From assembly GCA_964446595.1 (NCBI GenBank), contig CAYUPY010000002.1, positions 1 to 56,998 of the forward strand: a DNA stretch of 56,998 bases, in the 5' to 3' direction. The translations under genes and the position numbers were made by a program. This stretch comes from CAYUPY01 sp964446595. GTDB taxonomy: Bacteria > Patescibacteriota > Dojkabacteria > J137 > JAEUSD01. This document shows, piece by piece, positions 1 to 7,467 of this stretch (position 1 is its first letter; every line of letters starts with the position of its first letter). The notes beneath the pieces are model-generated. The model saw only the letters and a program-made list of their open reading frames with translations. It was not told where the DNA came from and searched no databases.

Positions 1-3000
1 AGCTTATCTAGCTCTACGTCAATATTAATATCCAGTTCAAGTAGGTGTGAGGCGTCTACTAAATCGTTTTGGGGCAGCACGGATAAATCGCCTTTTAATA
101 TAGTTGGTTTCTCTTTTACTTTATTAGCAATCTTAAATGCTACATCGCTACCATCGTGACGGGTCAGAACCTTAGAGATACCATCTATGACGCGCGGATC
201 TACGTTCTTTGCGAAACCGTCTGCGATTTTGGCGAAGGCTTTAGTGTTTTCTACCGTCTTTCTAGCGTTGTCTAGTAAATCTCCTGCCTTACCCATCAGA
301 TAACCCATCAAAACACCGCCCATAATCATCCCTGTGAAATAAGCAATAAACTGCTCAACCCCGCCATTAGTAATTAGACTTTGAATTACTGAAATAATTG
401 AGGAGACTAAGTCAATTACCATAACAACTGTCACTACTAGTGTAGCTATGGTTAATGCTGCTGCAACTGGACCTCCAAACACTTTGATCGCGGTATTAAA
501 TAGGAAGACTAGTACGTCTGCCGCTTCTGGAATTAACTGCCCTATTATGCCATCTTGGATACCTTCCATAAATTTGGGAGCTAGATTTCCAAGTTTTGCT
601 AATTGCTCTTCCGCAGATGCCTGCACGTAAACTGCCTTCTTCCAGGTGTTGCTAGATGGGTCTTTGACAATATAGCCGCCTTCAAATTCTTGTGCTTCGA
701 CAGGACCGAGATTTTGTCCTTGGAAATTCAGATTATCGTAATGTTGACGTTTGCGAAAAGCCATACCTAGGTAACCGTCTGCGTAAGGTGCATCTTGTTC
801 GTCAACTAGGTGCGTACTGTTGTTAGCGTAGACTGCATTAACTGGACCTTGAATCTCACTCAAAATTGGACTGGCCTGAATGGTAGCGTTTGTGAAGGCC
901 TGCCAACTGATCAGGCGAGGAGTTAGTTTTGCCTTGTGATTCGGAGAATAGTCCATAATCGGCAAGCCAAAGTAAACACAAGAATTATTAATTCCTCCTC
1001 CATTAGGGTTGGCAAAATAGTGCTCCAGTGCGTAATCTGTCATTAGATAAGCCTTTTTATGAGCGTCGTTATACATCATCACACTTCGTCCATAATTACT
1101 TCCGTTCTTTAGTGTGACAGAATCATAATCTACCAGCCAGATTGCTTTGTTGTTACACGTCCATTTATGGATTGCACCAAGGCCAGTCCCATTGTTTGCC
1201 CGGTAAAAGTCACGTAAATATTCGTCTTCTTTTTTTTGAATGGCTGCGGCCGCGGCGTTGGTTTTAGGGTTCGGGTCATTCGGTCGGCGATTGACGCGGC
1301 CGCAGCCTGTGTTATCAAAGAACTGTTGGCCATATTCCCACTTAATAAATCCACGCTCAAATTCCCAGAAATCCCTGGCAATACCTGCATTTTGTGGTTG
1401 TGATTTAGGCCATCCTGGACCATTAGCTGATGCTACTCCACCTAATTGGTATTGGAGATAGTCCAACCATCCGGAGTTAAACAACATATGAGTTTCTCCA
1501 GCACCGGAGACAAACGCACGTCCATACTGGAAGTTTTGTGCATAACCATGTGTTTTACACGGAGAAGTGGCTCCCCACCGGCTTCGTTCAGGAAATCCTA
1601 ACTCGCTCCAAGTACCGCCTAAACCGTGGAAGTATTCCCGCATTTCGCCCTCCACAATCCCAGGCTGAGCTTTATCGTTGTCCCTTGACCAATAGATTGA
1701 TGCTTTTTCAAAGTTCTGATACCAACCAGGGTGGTTGCCGGTTGCTGCTTCATCACTTAGTGGCACCCCAAACCGCTGACACCCACCTTTGTCGTAATAA
1801 GCCCACCAAATTCCGCCGGTTATTAAGTAAGCTTTTTTGTGCTGTTTATTATAAGCAACTACCGAGTCGCCCAGAGAACCAATGCTGTTAAAGCGTAATG
1901 CTTTTGTCCCGCACCAGTTAATCAGCTTATGGTTGGTCTTCCAGGGACCATAGCTTTCTGCTTTTTGTATAATCGCCCGCTCGATCGGGTCTGAGATCCA
2001 ACGAGAAGGTATATTCACCCGGTTACCGCCGCCGCTTCCCCAATAAGGCACTCCATTTTCAGCTTTAAAGAGGGACGGCAGGTCGAAATTTACATTGTAT
2101 TCAAAAGTATCATGCCACCACTTAAGTCTGCTGATCTTAAAATCTCCTTGAACTTGAGTTTCAGCATAAATCCGGTCACCAGGATTTAGGTTTCCTCCCA
2201 AGGGGAGAGTTATCTTCCAGCGACCAGTAGCTGCATCGTTCCACACATGGCCCAAATATTGCCAGCCGTTTTTAAACAAAGCTATTTTTACATGCTCAGC
2301 TCTTTGTGTGCTTGGATGATAGCTCCAGCTACTACTAACATATGTGTGGCGGTATTCGTTCCATACCACTGTAGAAATAGGATGATTTTTAGGAATAGCT
2401 ACACCATAAATCGTTACAGAGCGACCATCTTTTGCAGTCTCTGCAAAAGTAATTCTTGGAGTTAGTAGGTTTTGATATGACTTAATTTCGTTCCATTTAT
2501 GTGTGCCTGGCACATTGATAAAGCGATCAATCTCCAGTTTGGGAACAGTAAATTTACGTCCATCAAGTCCAGCATATTTGTTATTTGGAGCTGCATTGGG
2601 ATGCCCGGTAGCATAGTTTGTTTTGACATCATGTGTAGTAATTAACGGTACGTTACCAAAGTCAAAATTTCCATTGTCCTCAATCCCTTTAACTTCCCCA
2701 GAGGCAGGCTGCGGAGTGCCTTGTACTGGTTCCTTGTTTGATGAGGTATCTTCTACTGGCTTTGGTAGTTGAGCTGGAGGCTGTGGACTGGGCTGAGAAG
2801 CTTGTGGTGTTGGCTTCCCGCTCAAGTTACACTCGATAACATCCTGTGCCAAATAGTCTGTAGCCTCGTGCCCTCGGTATGTCAAACGAATCTCCAGCAA
2901 ACACGAGTCAGCATAAGTTGAGGGCGTAGTGACTCTGGGGTCAAAACTGACAGTTGAATTTGACACCACCATCCCTGCAGGCAAATTAGTTTCTTCAAAG

Positions 3001-3275
3001 TTAGTTAATGGCGATCCTGCTGCATTTGTGAATCTGTGGCGCAATGACATCCTCTCTCCAATCCAGGGCTTACTTCCTTCGTTTTTAAAGGAAGCATTAA
3101 GGGTTAAAACAGAATTGAGCCCTACTGGATCTGGTAAATTATGATGGAAGAAACTAATACCATAATGTGGCTTAGTCGCCTCGGCTAAGACTTGATTCAA
3201 AGGCAAGCCAAACTGCACAACCATCATCACACTCAATAAAAAGGCAATTACTTGGCGTTTAAATTTAGTTCCCAT
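1..3275 (-). CDS. Secreted LGFP-repeat surface protein, C-terminus beyond window
   Basis: The minus strand is open from ATG at 3275 to the window edge (1091 codons, no stop), so the gene is partial at its 3' end. The N-terminus is basic then hydrophobic and ends in a VLAEA-like cleavage site, giving a signal peptide. A Pro/Gln-rich linker lies near residues 150-180. The middle contains LGFP-type repeats (CQRFGVPLSDEA, GGTWSELGFPERSRW, SCVYFGLPIMDY) with the intervening F...YW pattern. LGFP repeats are known mainly from corynebacterial and mycobacterial envelope proteins, where they are thought to bind the cell wall. Near residues 920-1000 there are two hydrophobic, glycine-rich membrane-like segments, so the protein may be membrane-anchored at that end. 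A role in contacting a host envelope is inference. Confidence 0.8.
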   Translation of the reverse strand, partial: MGTKFKRQVIAFLLSVMMVVQFGLPLNQVLAEATKPHYGISFFHHNLPDPVGLNSVLTLNASFKNEGSKPWIGERMSLRHRFTNAAGSPLTNFEETNLPAGMVVSNSTVSFDPRVTTPSTYADSCLLEIRLTYRGHEATDYLAQDVIECNLSGKPTPQASQPSPQPPAQLPKPVEDTSSNKEPVQGTPQPASGEVKGIEDNGNFDFGNVPLITTHDVKTNYATGHPNAAPNNKYAGLDGRKFTVPKLEIDRFINVPGTHKWNEIKSYQNLLTPRITFAETAKDGRSVTIYGVAIPKNHPISTVVWNEYRHTYVSSSWSYHPSTQRAEHVKIALFKNGWQYLGHVWNDAATGRWKITLPLGGNLNPGDRIYAETQVQGDFKISRLKWWHDTFEYNVNFDLPSLFKAENGVPYWGSGGGNRVNIPSRWISDPIERAIIQKAESYGPWKTNHKLINWCGTKALRFNSIGSLGDSVVAYNKQHKKAYLITGGIWWAYYDKGGCQRFGVPLSDEAATGNHPGWYQNFEKASIYWSRDNDKAQPGIVEGEMREYFHGLGGTWSELGFPERSRWGATSPCKTHGYAQNFQYGRAFVSGAGETHMLFNSGWLDYLQYQLGGVASANGPGWPKSQPQNAGIARDFWEFERGFIKWEYGQQFFDNTGCGRVNRRPNDPNPKTNAAAAAIQKKEDEYLRDFYRANNGTGLGAIHKWTCNNKAIWLVDYDSVTLKNGSNYGRSVMMYNDAHKKAYLMTDYALEHYFANPNGGGINNSCVYFGLPIMDYSPNHKAKLTPRLISWQAFTNATIQASPILSEIQGPVNAVYANNSTHLVDEQDAPYADGYLGMAFRKRQHYDNLNFQGQNLGPVEAQEFEGGYIVKDPSSNTWKKAVYVQASAEEQLAKLGNLAPKFMEGIQDGIIGQLIPEAADVLVFLFNTAIKVFGGPVAAALTIATLVVTVVMVIDLVSSIISVIQSLITNGGVEQFIAYFTGMIMGGVLMGYLMGKAGDLLDNARKTVENTKAFAKIADGFAKNVDPRVIDGISKVLTRHDGSDVAFKIANKVKEKPTILKGDLSVLPQNDLVDASHLLELDINIDVELDK
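1242..1307. repeat. Intragenic inverted repeat (LGFP gene)
   Basis: Perfect 13-bp GC-rich arms, 1242-1254 and 1295-1307, with a 40-base spacer. Confidence 0.9.
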
Positions 3276-3297
3276 ATGCTTTTTAGATATATATGCG

Positions 3298-3306
3298 TTT
3301 ATAGCA
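3298..3306 (-). promoter_or_regulatory. Extended -10 promoter of the LGFP gene
   Basis: The minus strand reads TGCTATAAA, an extended -10 element. The expected start site is near 3291, about 16 bases before the ATG at 3275. Confidence 0.5.
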
Positions 3307-3466
3307 TTACAGAATATGGTTTGTCTTTGGCATGCGTGCCAAATCTTGCCTTTTCTAGTGAATTTTCTTCAAATTTTCTCCCTTTTGCTTCATCACGACC
3401 CACAAAATATGACATAAACAATCCACTTCGTGCAAATTTGCCACAAATAGAATAACTTGAGGAGGT

Positions 3467-3495
3467 AACAAAATCCTCCTATTTCGGATTTTGTT
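3467..3495 (-). terminator. Hairpin downstream of tRNA-Ser
   Basis: A perfect 10-bp stem (3467-3476 with 3486-3495) with a 9-base loop. Read on the minus strand the 3' arm ends in TTTTGTT. It lies between tRNA-Ser and the LGFP promoter and could end the tRNA transcript. Confidence 0.4.
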
Positions 3496-3608
3496 GGGAT
3501 TGATGTGCGTAGCACTTTATAGGTTAATACGCACCGTCTCGCCTCACTTCGTTCGGCTCCCGGCACGCTCAATTTTCAGCAACTCGTAAACTCTTTGGAG
3601 AAATATGG

Positions 3609-3625
3609 CGGAGGGAGAGGGATTC
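3609..3625 (-). repeat. Duplicated 3' end of tRNA-Ser
   Basis: Seventeen bases identical to the 3' end of tRNA-Ser (3785-3801), lying 176 bases away in the same orientation. Both copies also lie downstream of a shared 10-mer (3601-3610 and 3739-3748). The rest of the tRNA is absent here. Between the end of the LGFP promoter and tRNA-Ser I see no gene, only this repeat, the hairpin at 3467-3495 and small palindromes such as CCGAC TTC GTCGG near 3755. Confidence 0.7.
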
Positions 3626-3784
3626 ACTATTCGCTCCTGAAGTCGCGATAGCACTAGTGTTGCTACAGCTTCGGCTGCACTTTGTTTGCCTTAGCTAAGC
3701 AGCCACGTAGCGAACCTTTGGTTCTCATCCCACAATACAAATATGGCGCCTGCCCCCGACTTCGTCGGAGTCAAACGCCAGATA

Positions 3785-3871
3785 CGGAGGGAGAGGGATT
3801 CGAACCCCCGGTGAGACGGATCCCACTTCGGTTTTCAAGACCGACCCGTTCGACCACTCCGGCATCCCTCC
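3785..3871 (-). tRNA. tRNA-Ser (TGA anticodon)
   Basis: The minus strand folds as a class II tRNA. It has a 7-bp acceptor stem GGAGGGA/TCCCTCC, anticodon loop CTTGAAA (anticodon TGA), a long variable arm, and a T-loop GGTTCGAATC. The discriminator is G at 3785. CCA is not encoded. It reads UCA and wobble serine codons. Confidence 0.95.
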
Positions 3872-3920
3872 TTAAGGCAGGTTGATTATATCAGTTTAAG
3901 ACTATTTATGTCATTTTTGG

Positions 3921-3929
3921 TGCTATAAT
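3921..3929 (+). promoter_or_regulatory. Extended -10 promoter, leaderless start
   Basis: TGCTATAAT ends six bases before the ATG at 3936, so the transcript should begin at or next to the start codon. No Shine-Dalgarno sequence fits in that space. Confidence 0.65.
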
Positions 3930-3935
3930 TCCGCC

Positions 3936-4175
3936 ATGGGAAAGGAATATCGTACAGTTGTAATTACTGAAAATGGCGTAGCTAACATCCTGTTTGGTGA
4001 AAGTAAGCTTCCACTGGAGAAAATGGAGGCAATTATGAACCAATACGGCAGACAAGGCTGGAAAATGGTTTTTCAGCTAGTAGAAGCTAGGCGTTACTTG
4101 CTCTTCTTTAACCGCGAAGCTGTAATTCTTACGTTTGAGAGAGATACCCAAAACAACTTAGAGACAACAGGATAA
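3936..4175 (+). CDS. DUF4177-like small protein
   Basis: A 79-residue protein without signal or membrane segment. It opens with a hydrophobic beta strand (YRTVVITENG), followed by a helix and the pattern YGRQGWKMVFQL, then a hydrophobic strand ending in TFERD. This strand-helix-GW-strand layout matches the DUF4177 family of short proteins of unknown function. The start is set by the promoter lying immediately upstream. It is followed on the same strand by the penicillin-binding protein gene, which has its own -10 element, so co-function is not implied. Confidence 0.6.
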   Translation: MGKEYRTVVITENGVANILFGESKLPLEKMEAIMNQYGRQGWKMVFQLVEARRYLLFFNREAVILTFERDTQNNLETTG

Positions 4176-4197
4176 GAGCAAAGTAAGGTTTGTATAG

Positions 4198-4203
4198 TAT
4201 AAT
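4198..4203 (+). promoter_or_regulatory. -10 element upstream of the PBP gene
   Basis: A TATAAT hexamer lies 51 bases before the ATG at 4255. No good -35 is visible. It would give a leader of about 45 bases. Confidence 0.4.
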
Positions 4204-4254
4204 GTTCAGATGCGTTTTGGGTGGATTTAGTGCTAATATGATGTAGGAAAATTT

Positions 4255-7200
4255 ATGGCAAAACAGTATAAAGCAAAAATTACTTATGGCAGAGGTGCGA
4301 CTGGCGGTAGCCGTCGCGGGGGAGGAAGTATGAAAGTTAAATCATCCAGCAAAAAAGACGGTGCTGTAGTTTCTCGTATGGAGATGGCCGCCAAAAACAG
4401 TCCTAGAGCTAAAGCAATGGGTTCAAGTAAGTCAGCTGTGGGTAGATTAAAGAAGCGATTCAAAATGTCTAAAAAAGGCTGGCGTAATTTACGTAAGGTT
4501 GGGTTGATTATTGTAGGCATCATATTTATCACCGGAATTATTGGCGGCATGGTGGTCTTTGCCAAGATTCAAGAATTAGATTCTGAACTACCTTCTGCTG
4601 ATGCGCCATTTGGAGCAAAGGAGACTGCGAGTGTAATTTATGATCGCAATGGAAAAGAACTGTTTCGAGTCTATGACGAATTTAACCGTGATCCTGTTAA
4701 TATTGAAGAAATACCTTATGCTGTGCGTTGGTCATTCTTGGCTGCTGAGGATGTTGACTTTTACACCCACAACGGATTTGATGCAGTAGCTATTGCTCGT
4801 TGTGCTTTTCTAAACGTAAGTTCCGGTAGCACCCTGTGCGGAGGAAGTACTATTACACAGCAGATGGTTAAGATTACTACCCTTACTAATGAGCAAAGTA
4901 TTGAGCGTAAGCTTAAGGAATTGCTTATGTCTATGCGAGTTGAGCAGGCATATTCCAAGGATGAGATTTTAGAGCTTTATTTAACAGTTGCGCCGTTTGG
5001 AAACAATGTTTATGGAATTACTTCAGCTGCTGACGTGTATTATCGTAAAGAACCTAAAGATCTTACGCTAGCAGAGGCGGCTGTTCTTGCTGGTATTATC
5101 CAAAGTCCAGCTTATAACTCTCCTACTTTGTCTTTAGATCCGCAAGAAGGTTTAAGACGCTCAGAGTTGCGTAAGAATTATATTTTGGATCAATTATTAG
5201 AGAAAAAAGATAAAATTAATGAGCAACACCGCAAAAATGTAAATGATGCTAATGCTGAAGATCTAATTACTGAAGAAATAATTGAAGAGGCTCGTAATGC
5301 TGAACTAAAATATGCAAAACCTAGATTCGGGTATAAGCCTGTTGCCGGTCATTTTATTGATTACGTGAATCAAATACTGACTGAACGCAACTATAAAACC
5401 GAGGAAGAACCATTTACTACAGCTGAGTTGCAGACAGGAGGGTATAAGATTTATACCACTTTAGACCTTGATCTCCAGAAAATTGCTGAACAGACCGTTA
5501 GAGAAGGTGTACAAGCACAAGGGGCAGCGTATGGTGCTGCCAATGGAGCTATGATTACCCTTCTTCCTAAGTCCGGTGAAGTTATCACAATGGTGGGTTC
5601 TAAGAACTATAATGGTGGAGATGAGGGTTGTAACTCTAATGGTGCCGAATGTTCATTCAACGGGCAGGTAAACATTACTACTTCAAGGCAGTCACCTGGA
5701 TCTAGTACTAAGCCCATGGGCTTTTATGAGGCGTATCGACAAGGATTAATTCATACTGGATCTTTTTTGCCAGATATTCCAATTACCGTAGATGGATATG
5801 AACTAAAGAACTGGAACGGTAGATTTAGCGGAATTAACAAACAAACGTATGCAGCTGAGATGCTAAAACAATCTTTAAACATGCCTTCATTAATCGTAAT
5901 AGATTTAATAGGAGTTGAGGCTTTCTTAAATGTAATGCGAGACTTTGGCTACAGCACTTATGGTAATTCAAGTGAGTTTGGAGCTTCAGTAATCTTGGGT
6001 GGAGCCGATGTTATTCCTGTGGAACATGCACAAGGTTTTGGGGTTTTTGCTAACGGCGGTTATTTTGTGCAGCATGAGGTAATCAAGAAAATAGAAGATG
6101 CTGAAGGTAATGTAATTTATGAGCATAAACCTAGTGAGGAACGTGTAGCTGACCCTAAAGCAGTCTATATGTTAAATCAATCAATTAATAACAACTACAA
6201 TTTGGCTGCAGAAGCATGGGACGGCAATGATATCGCAAATAAAACAGGTACTTCAGAGGGAAACAGGGATACTTGGTTTGTAGCTTACTCTCCTGAGATT
6301 GTGACAATGGGCTGGTTGGGTAATAACAATAATGTCCGAATGTCCAATAACGCTTTCGGCTCCACTAGTGTTAAACCTTGGATGACTACATATCTACAAA
6401 GAATTAAAGGTGCTTCGTACTTTAGTAAAAAAACTTCTTTTGAAGCAACTCGTCCAGCTGGCGTAATTAGAGGTGGAGGATGTCCTTCGAATGGCCCTTG
6501 TACAGGTTCAATAGTTGGCATCGCTTCTGGCTACATGCTAGCTGATCAAGACTATACAGCAGACAGTATTCGTAAACGTGTGACAGTATGTAAAGATCAA
6601 AAAGACAAAATTGCTCGAGAGATCGACATCCAACTAGGGCTTTCAGAGAAAGTTGAAGCAGTAAGATGGATACTACCAAAGGCTAATTTACAGGCTGATT
6701 TGGATGCTTATTTTGAGAGGGTTGGTGGTGTGAATAAGATTCCTGAAGAACTATGCGATAAAGATAGAGGTCTACAAGAAGGTCCCTGGTTCCCTAATGC
6801 CGGTGCGGGTAGACCAAAAGCTACTTCAGTGGCAGGTAATACTGCTGTGCAGATAGTCGGCAAGGTATATTCAGAAGGCGGTACTATTACTGAGCTGAGA
6901 GCTTACGTGGATTTCGCAAGCCAAGCCAGCCGCGGCACCTTCCTGGGGAATATTTCAGTAAATGCTGATGGTAGTTTTGATGCTACATTTAACTTCCCTA
7001 ATAGTGTAGAGCCAGGTAAGTATAAGATTGGTCTAGTAGCCAGTGATGATACAGCTGCTGATAGTACTGGGATAATTTTACCTTACATTGTGGTTGGTTC
7101 AGAGACAACTAGCAACCTTAAACTTAATGCGTTACCCAACCTTTCTAGTCATACCTGGGGAAATACAATAGGAAATGGAAAAAATATTACTCTTTCTCTT

Positions 7201-7446
7201 AACTATACTGGTCAGGGTGGAAATGGCTATCTGGCCAGTGCTGAGGTACTGGTTAGGAAGAACGGTGGAAACTTTGTATCCATTGGTAGTCTCGGGTCAG
7301 CTCCTGGATTCAGTACTAGTTGGGGGGCGGACATTGCTAACGAAGATGCTACCTACGAATTCTACGTAAAGGCTACTACGCCAAACGGTGGTCAGTTAGT
7401 ATCCATTCAACCGCTACCTGTTCAGGTAGTAGTCCAAAAAAGCTAA
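4255..7446 (+). CDS. Class A penicillin-binding protein (PBP1A-like)
   Basis: A bifunctional peptidoglycan synthase that polymerises lipid II glycan strands and cross-links the stem peptides outside the membrane. The cytoplasmic head (residues 1-80) is Lys/Arg/Gly-rich and is followed by one membrane segment at about 81-104. The GT51 transglycosylase domain shows the catalytic glutamate in AAEDVDFY (E165) and GGSTITQQMVK (196-206). The transpeptidase domain has the SxxK serine at S483 (SSTK), SLN at 540-542 and KTGT at 663-666. Residues about 820-1063 form two beta-rich Ig-like extracellular domains, which makes it longer than a usual PBP1A. It is convergent with pheT, 21 bases away, with no terminator between them. 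The enzyme is probably intact, as all motifs are present. Confidence 0.95.
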   Translation: MAKQYKAKITYGRGATGGSRRGGGSMKVKSSSKKDGAVVSRMEMAAKNSPRAKAMGSSKSAVGRLKKRFKMSKKGWRNLRKVGLIIVGIIFITGIIGGMVVFAKIQELDSELPSADAPFGAKETASVIYDRNGKELFRVYDEFNRDPVNIEEIPYAVRWSFLAAEDVDFYTHNGFDAVAIARCAFLNVSSGSTLCGGSTITQQMVKITTLTNEQSIERKLKELLMSMRVEQAYSKDEILELYLTVAPFGNNVYGITSAADVYYRKEPKDLTLAEAAVLAGIIQSPAYNSPTLSLDPQEGLRRSELRKNYILDQLLEKKDKINEQHRKNVNDANAEDLITEEIIEEARNAELKYAKPRFGYKPVAGHFIDYVNQILTERNYKTEEEPFTTAELQTGGYKIYTTLDLDLQKIAEQTVREGVQAQGAAYGAANGAMITLLPKSGEVITMVGSKNYNGGDEGCNSNGAECSFNGQVNITTSRQSPGSSTKPMGFYEAYRQGLIHTGSFLPDIPITVDGYELKNWNGRFSGINKQTYAAEMLKQSLNMPSLIVIDLIGVEAFLNVMRDFGYSTYGNSSEFGASVILGGADVIPVEHAQGFGVFANGGYFVQHEVIKKIEDAEGNVIYEHKPSEERVADPKAVYMLNQSINNNYNLAAEAWDGNDIANKTGTSEGNRDTWFVAYSPEIVTMGWLGNNNNVRMSNNAFGSTSVKPWMTTYLQRIKGASYFSKKTSFEATRPAGVIRGGGCPSNGPCTGSIVGIASGYMLADQDYTADSIRKRVTVCKDQKDKIAREIDIQLGLSEKVEAVRWILPKANLQADLDAYFERVGGVNKIPEELCDKDRGLQEGPWFPNAGAGRPKATSVAGNTAVQIVGKVYSEGGTITELRAYVDFASQASRGTFLGNISVNADGSFDATFNFPNSVEPGKYKIGLVASDDTAADSTGIILPYIVVGSETTSNLKLNALPNLSSHTWGNTIGNGKNITLSLNYTGQGGNGYLASAEVLVRKNGGNFVSIGSLGSAPGFSTSWGADIANEDATYEFYVKATTPNGGQLVSIQPLPVQVVVQKS

Positions 7447-7467
7447 GCAGTGAGAATAGTGATTTGA

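Noticed and set aside
1..3275. A possible decayed or non-coding region, because only short open frames with start and stop are found inside it
   Set aside because: The minus strand is one uninterrupted frame from 3275 to the window edge; it only lacks a stop because the gene is cut by the window.
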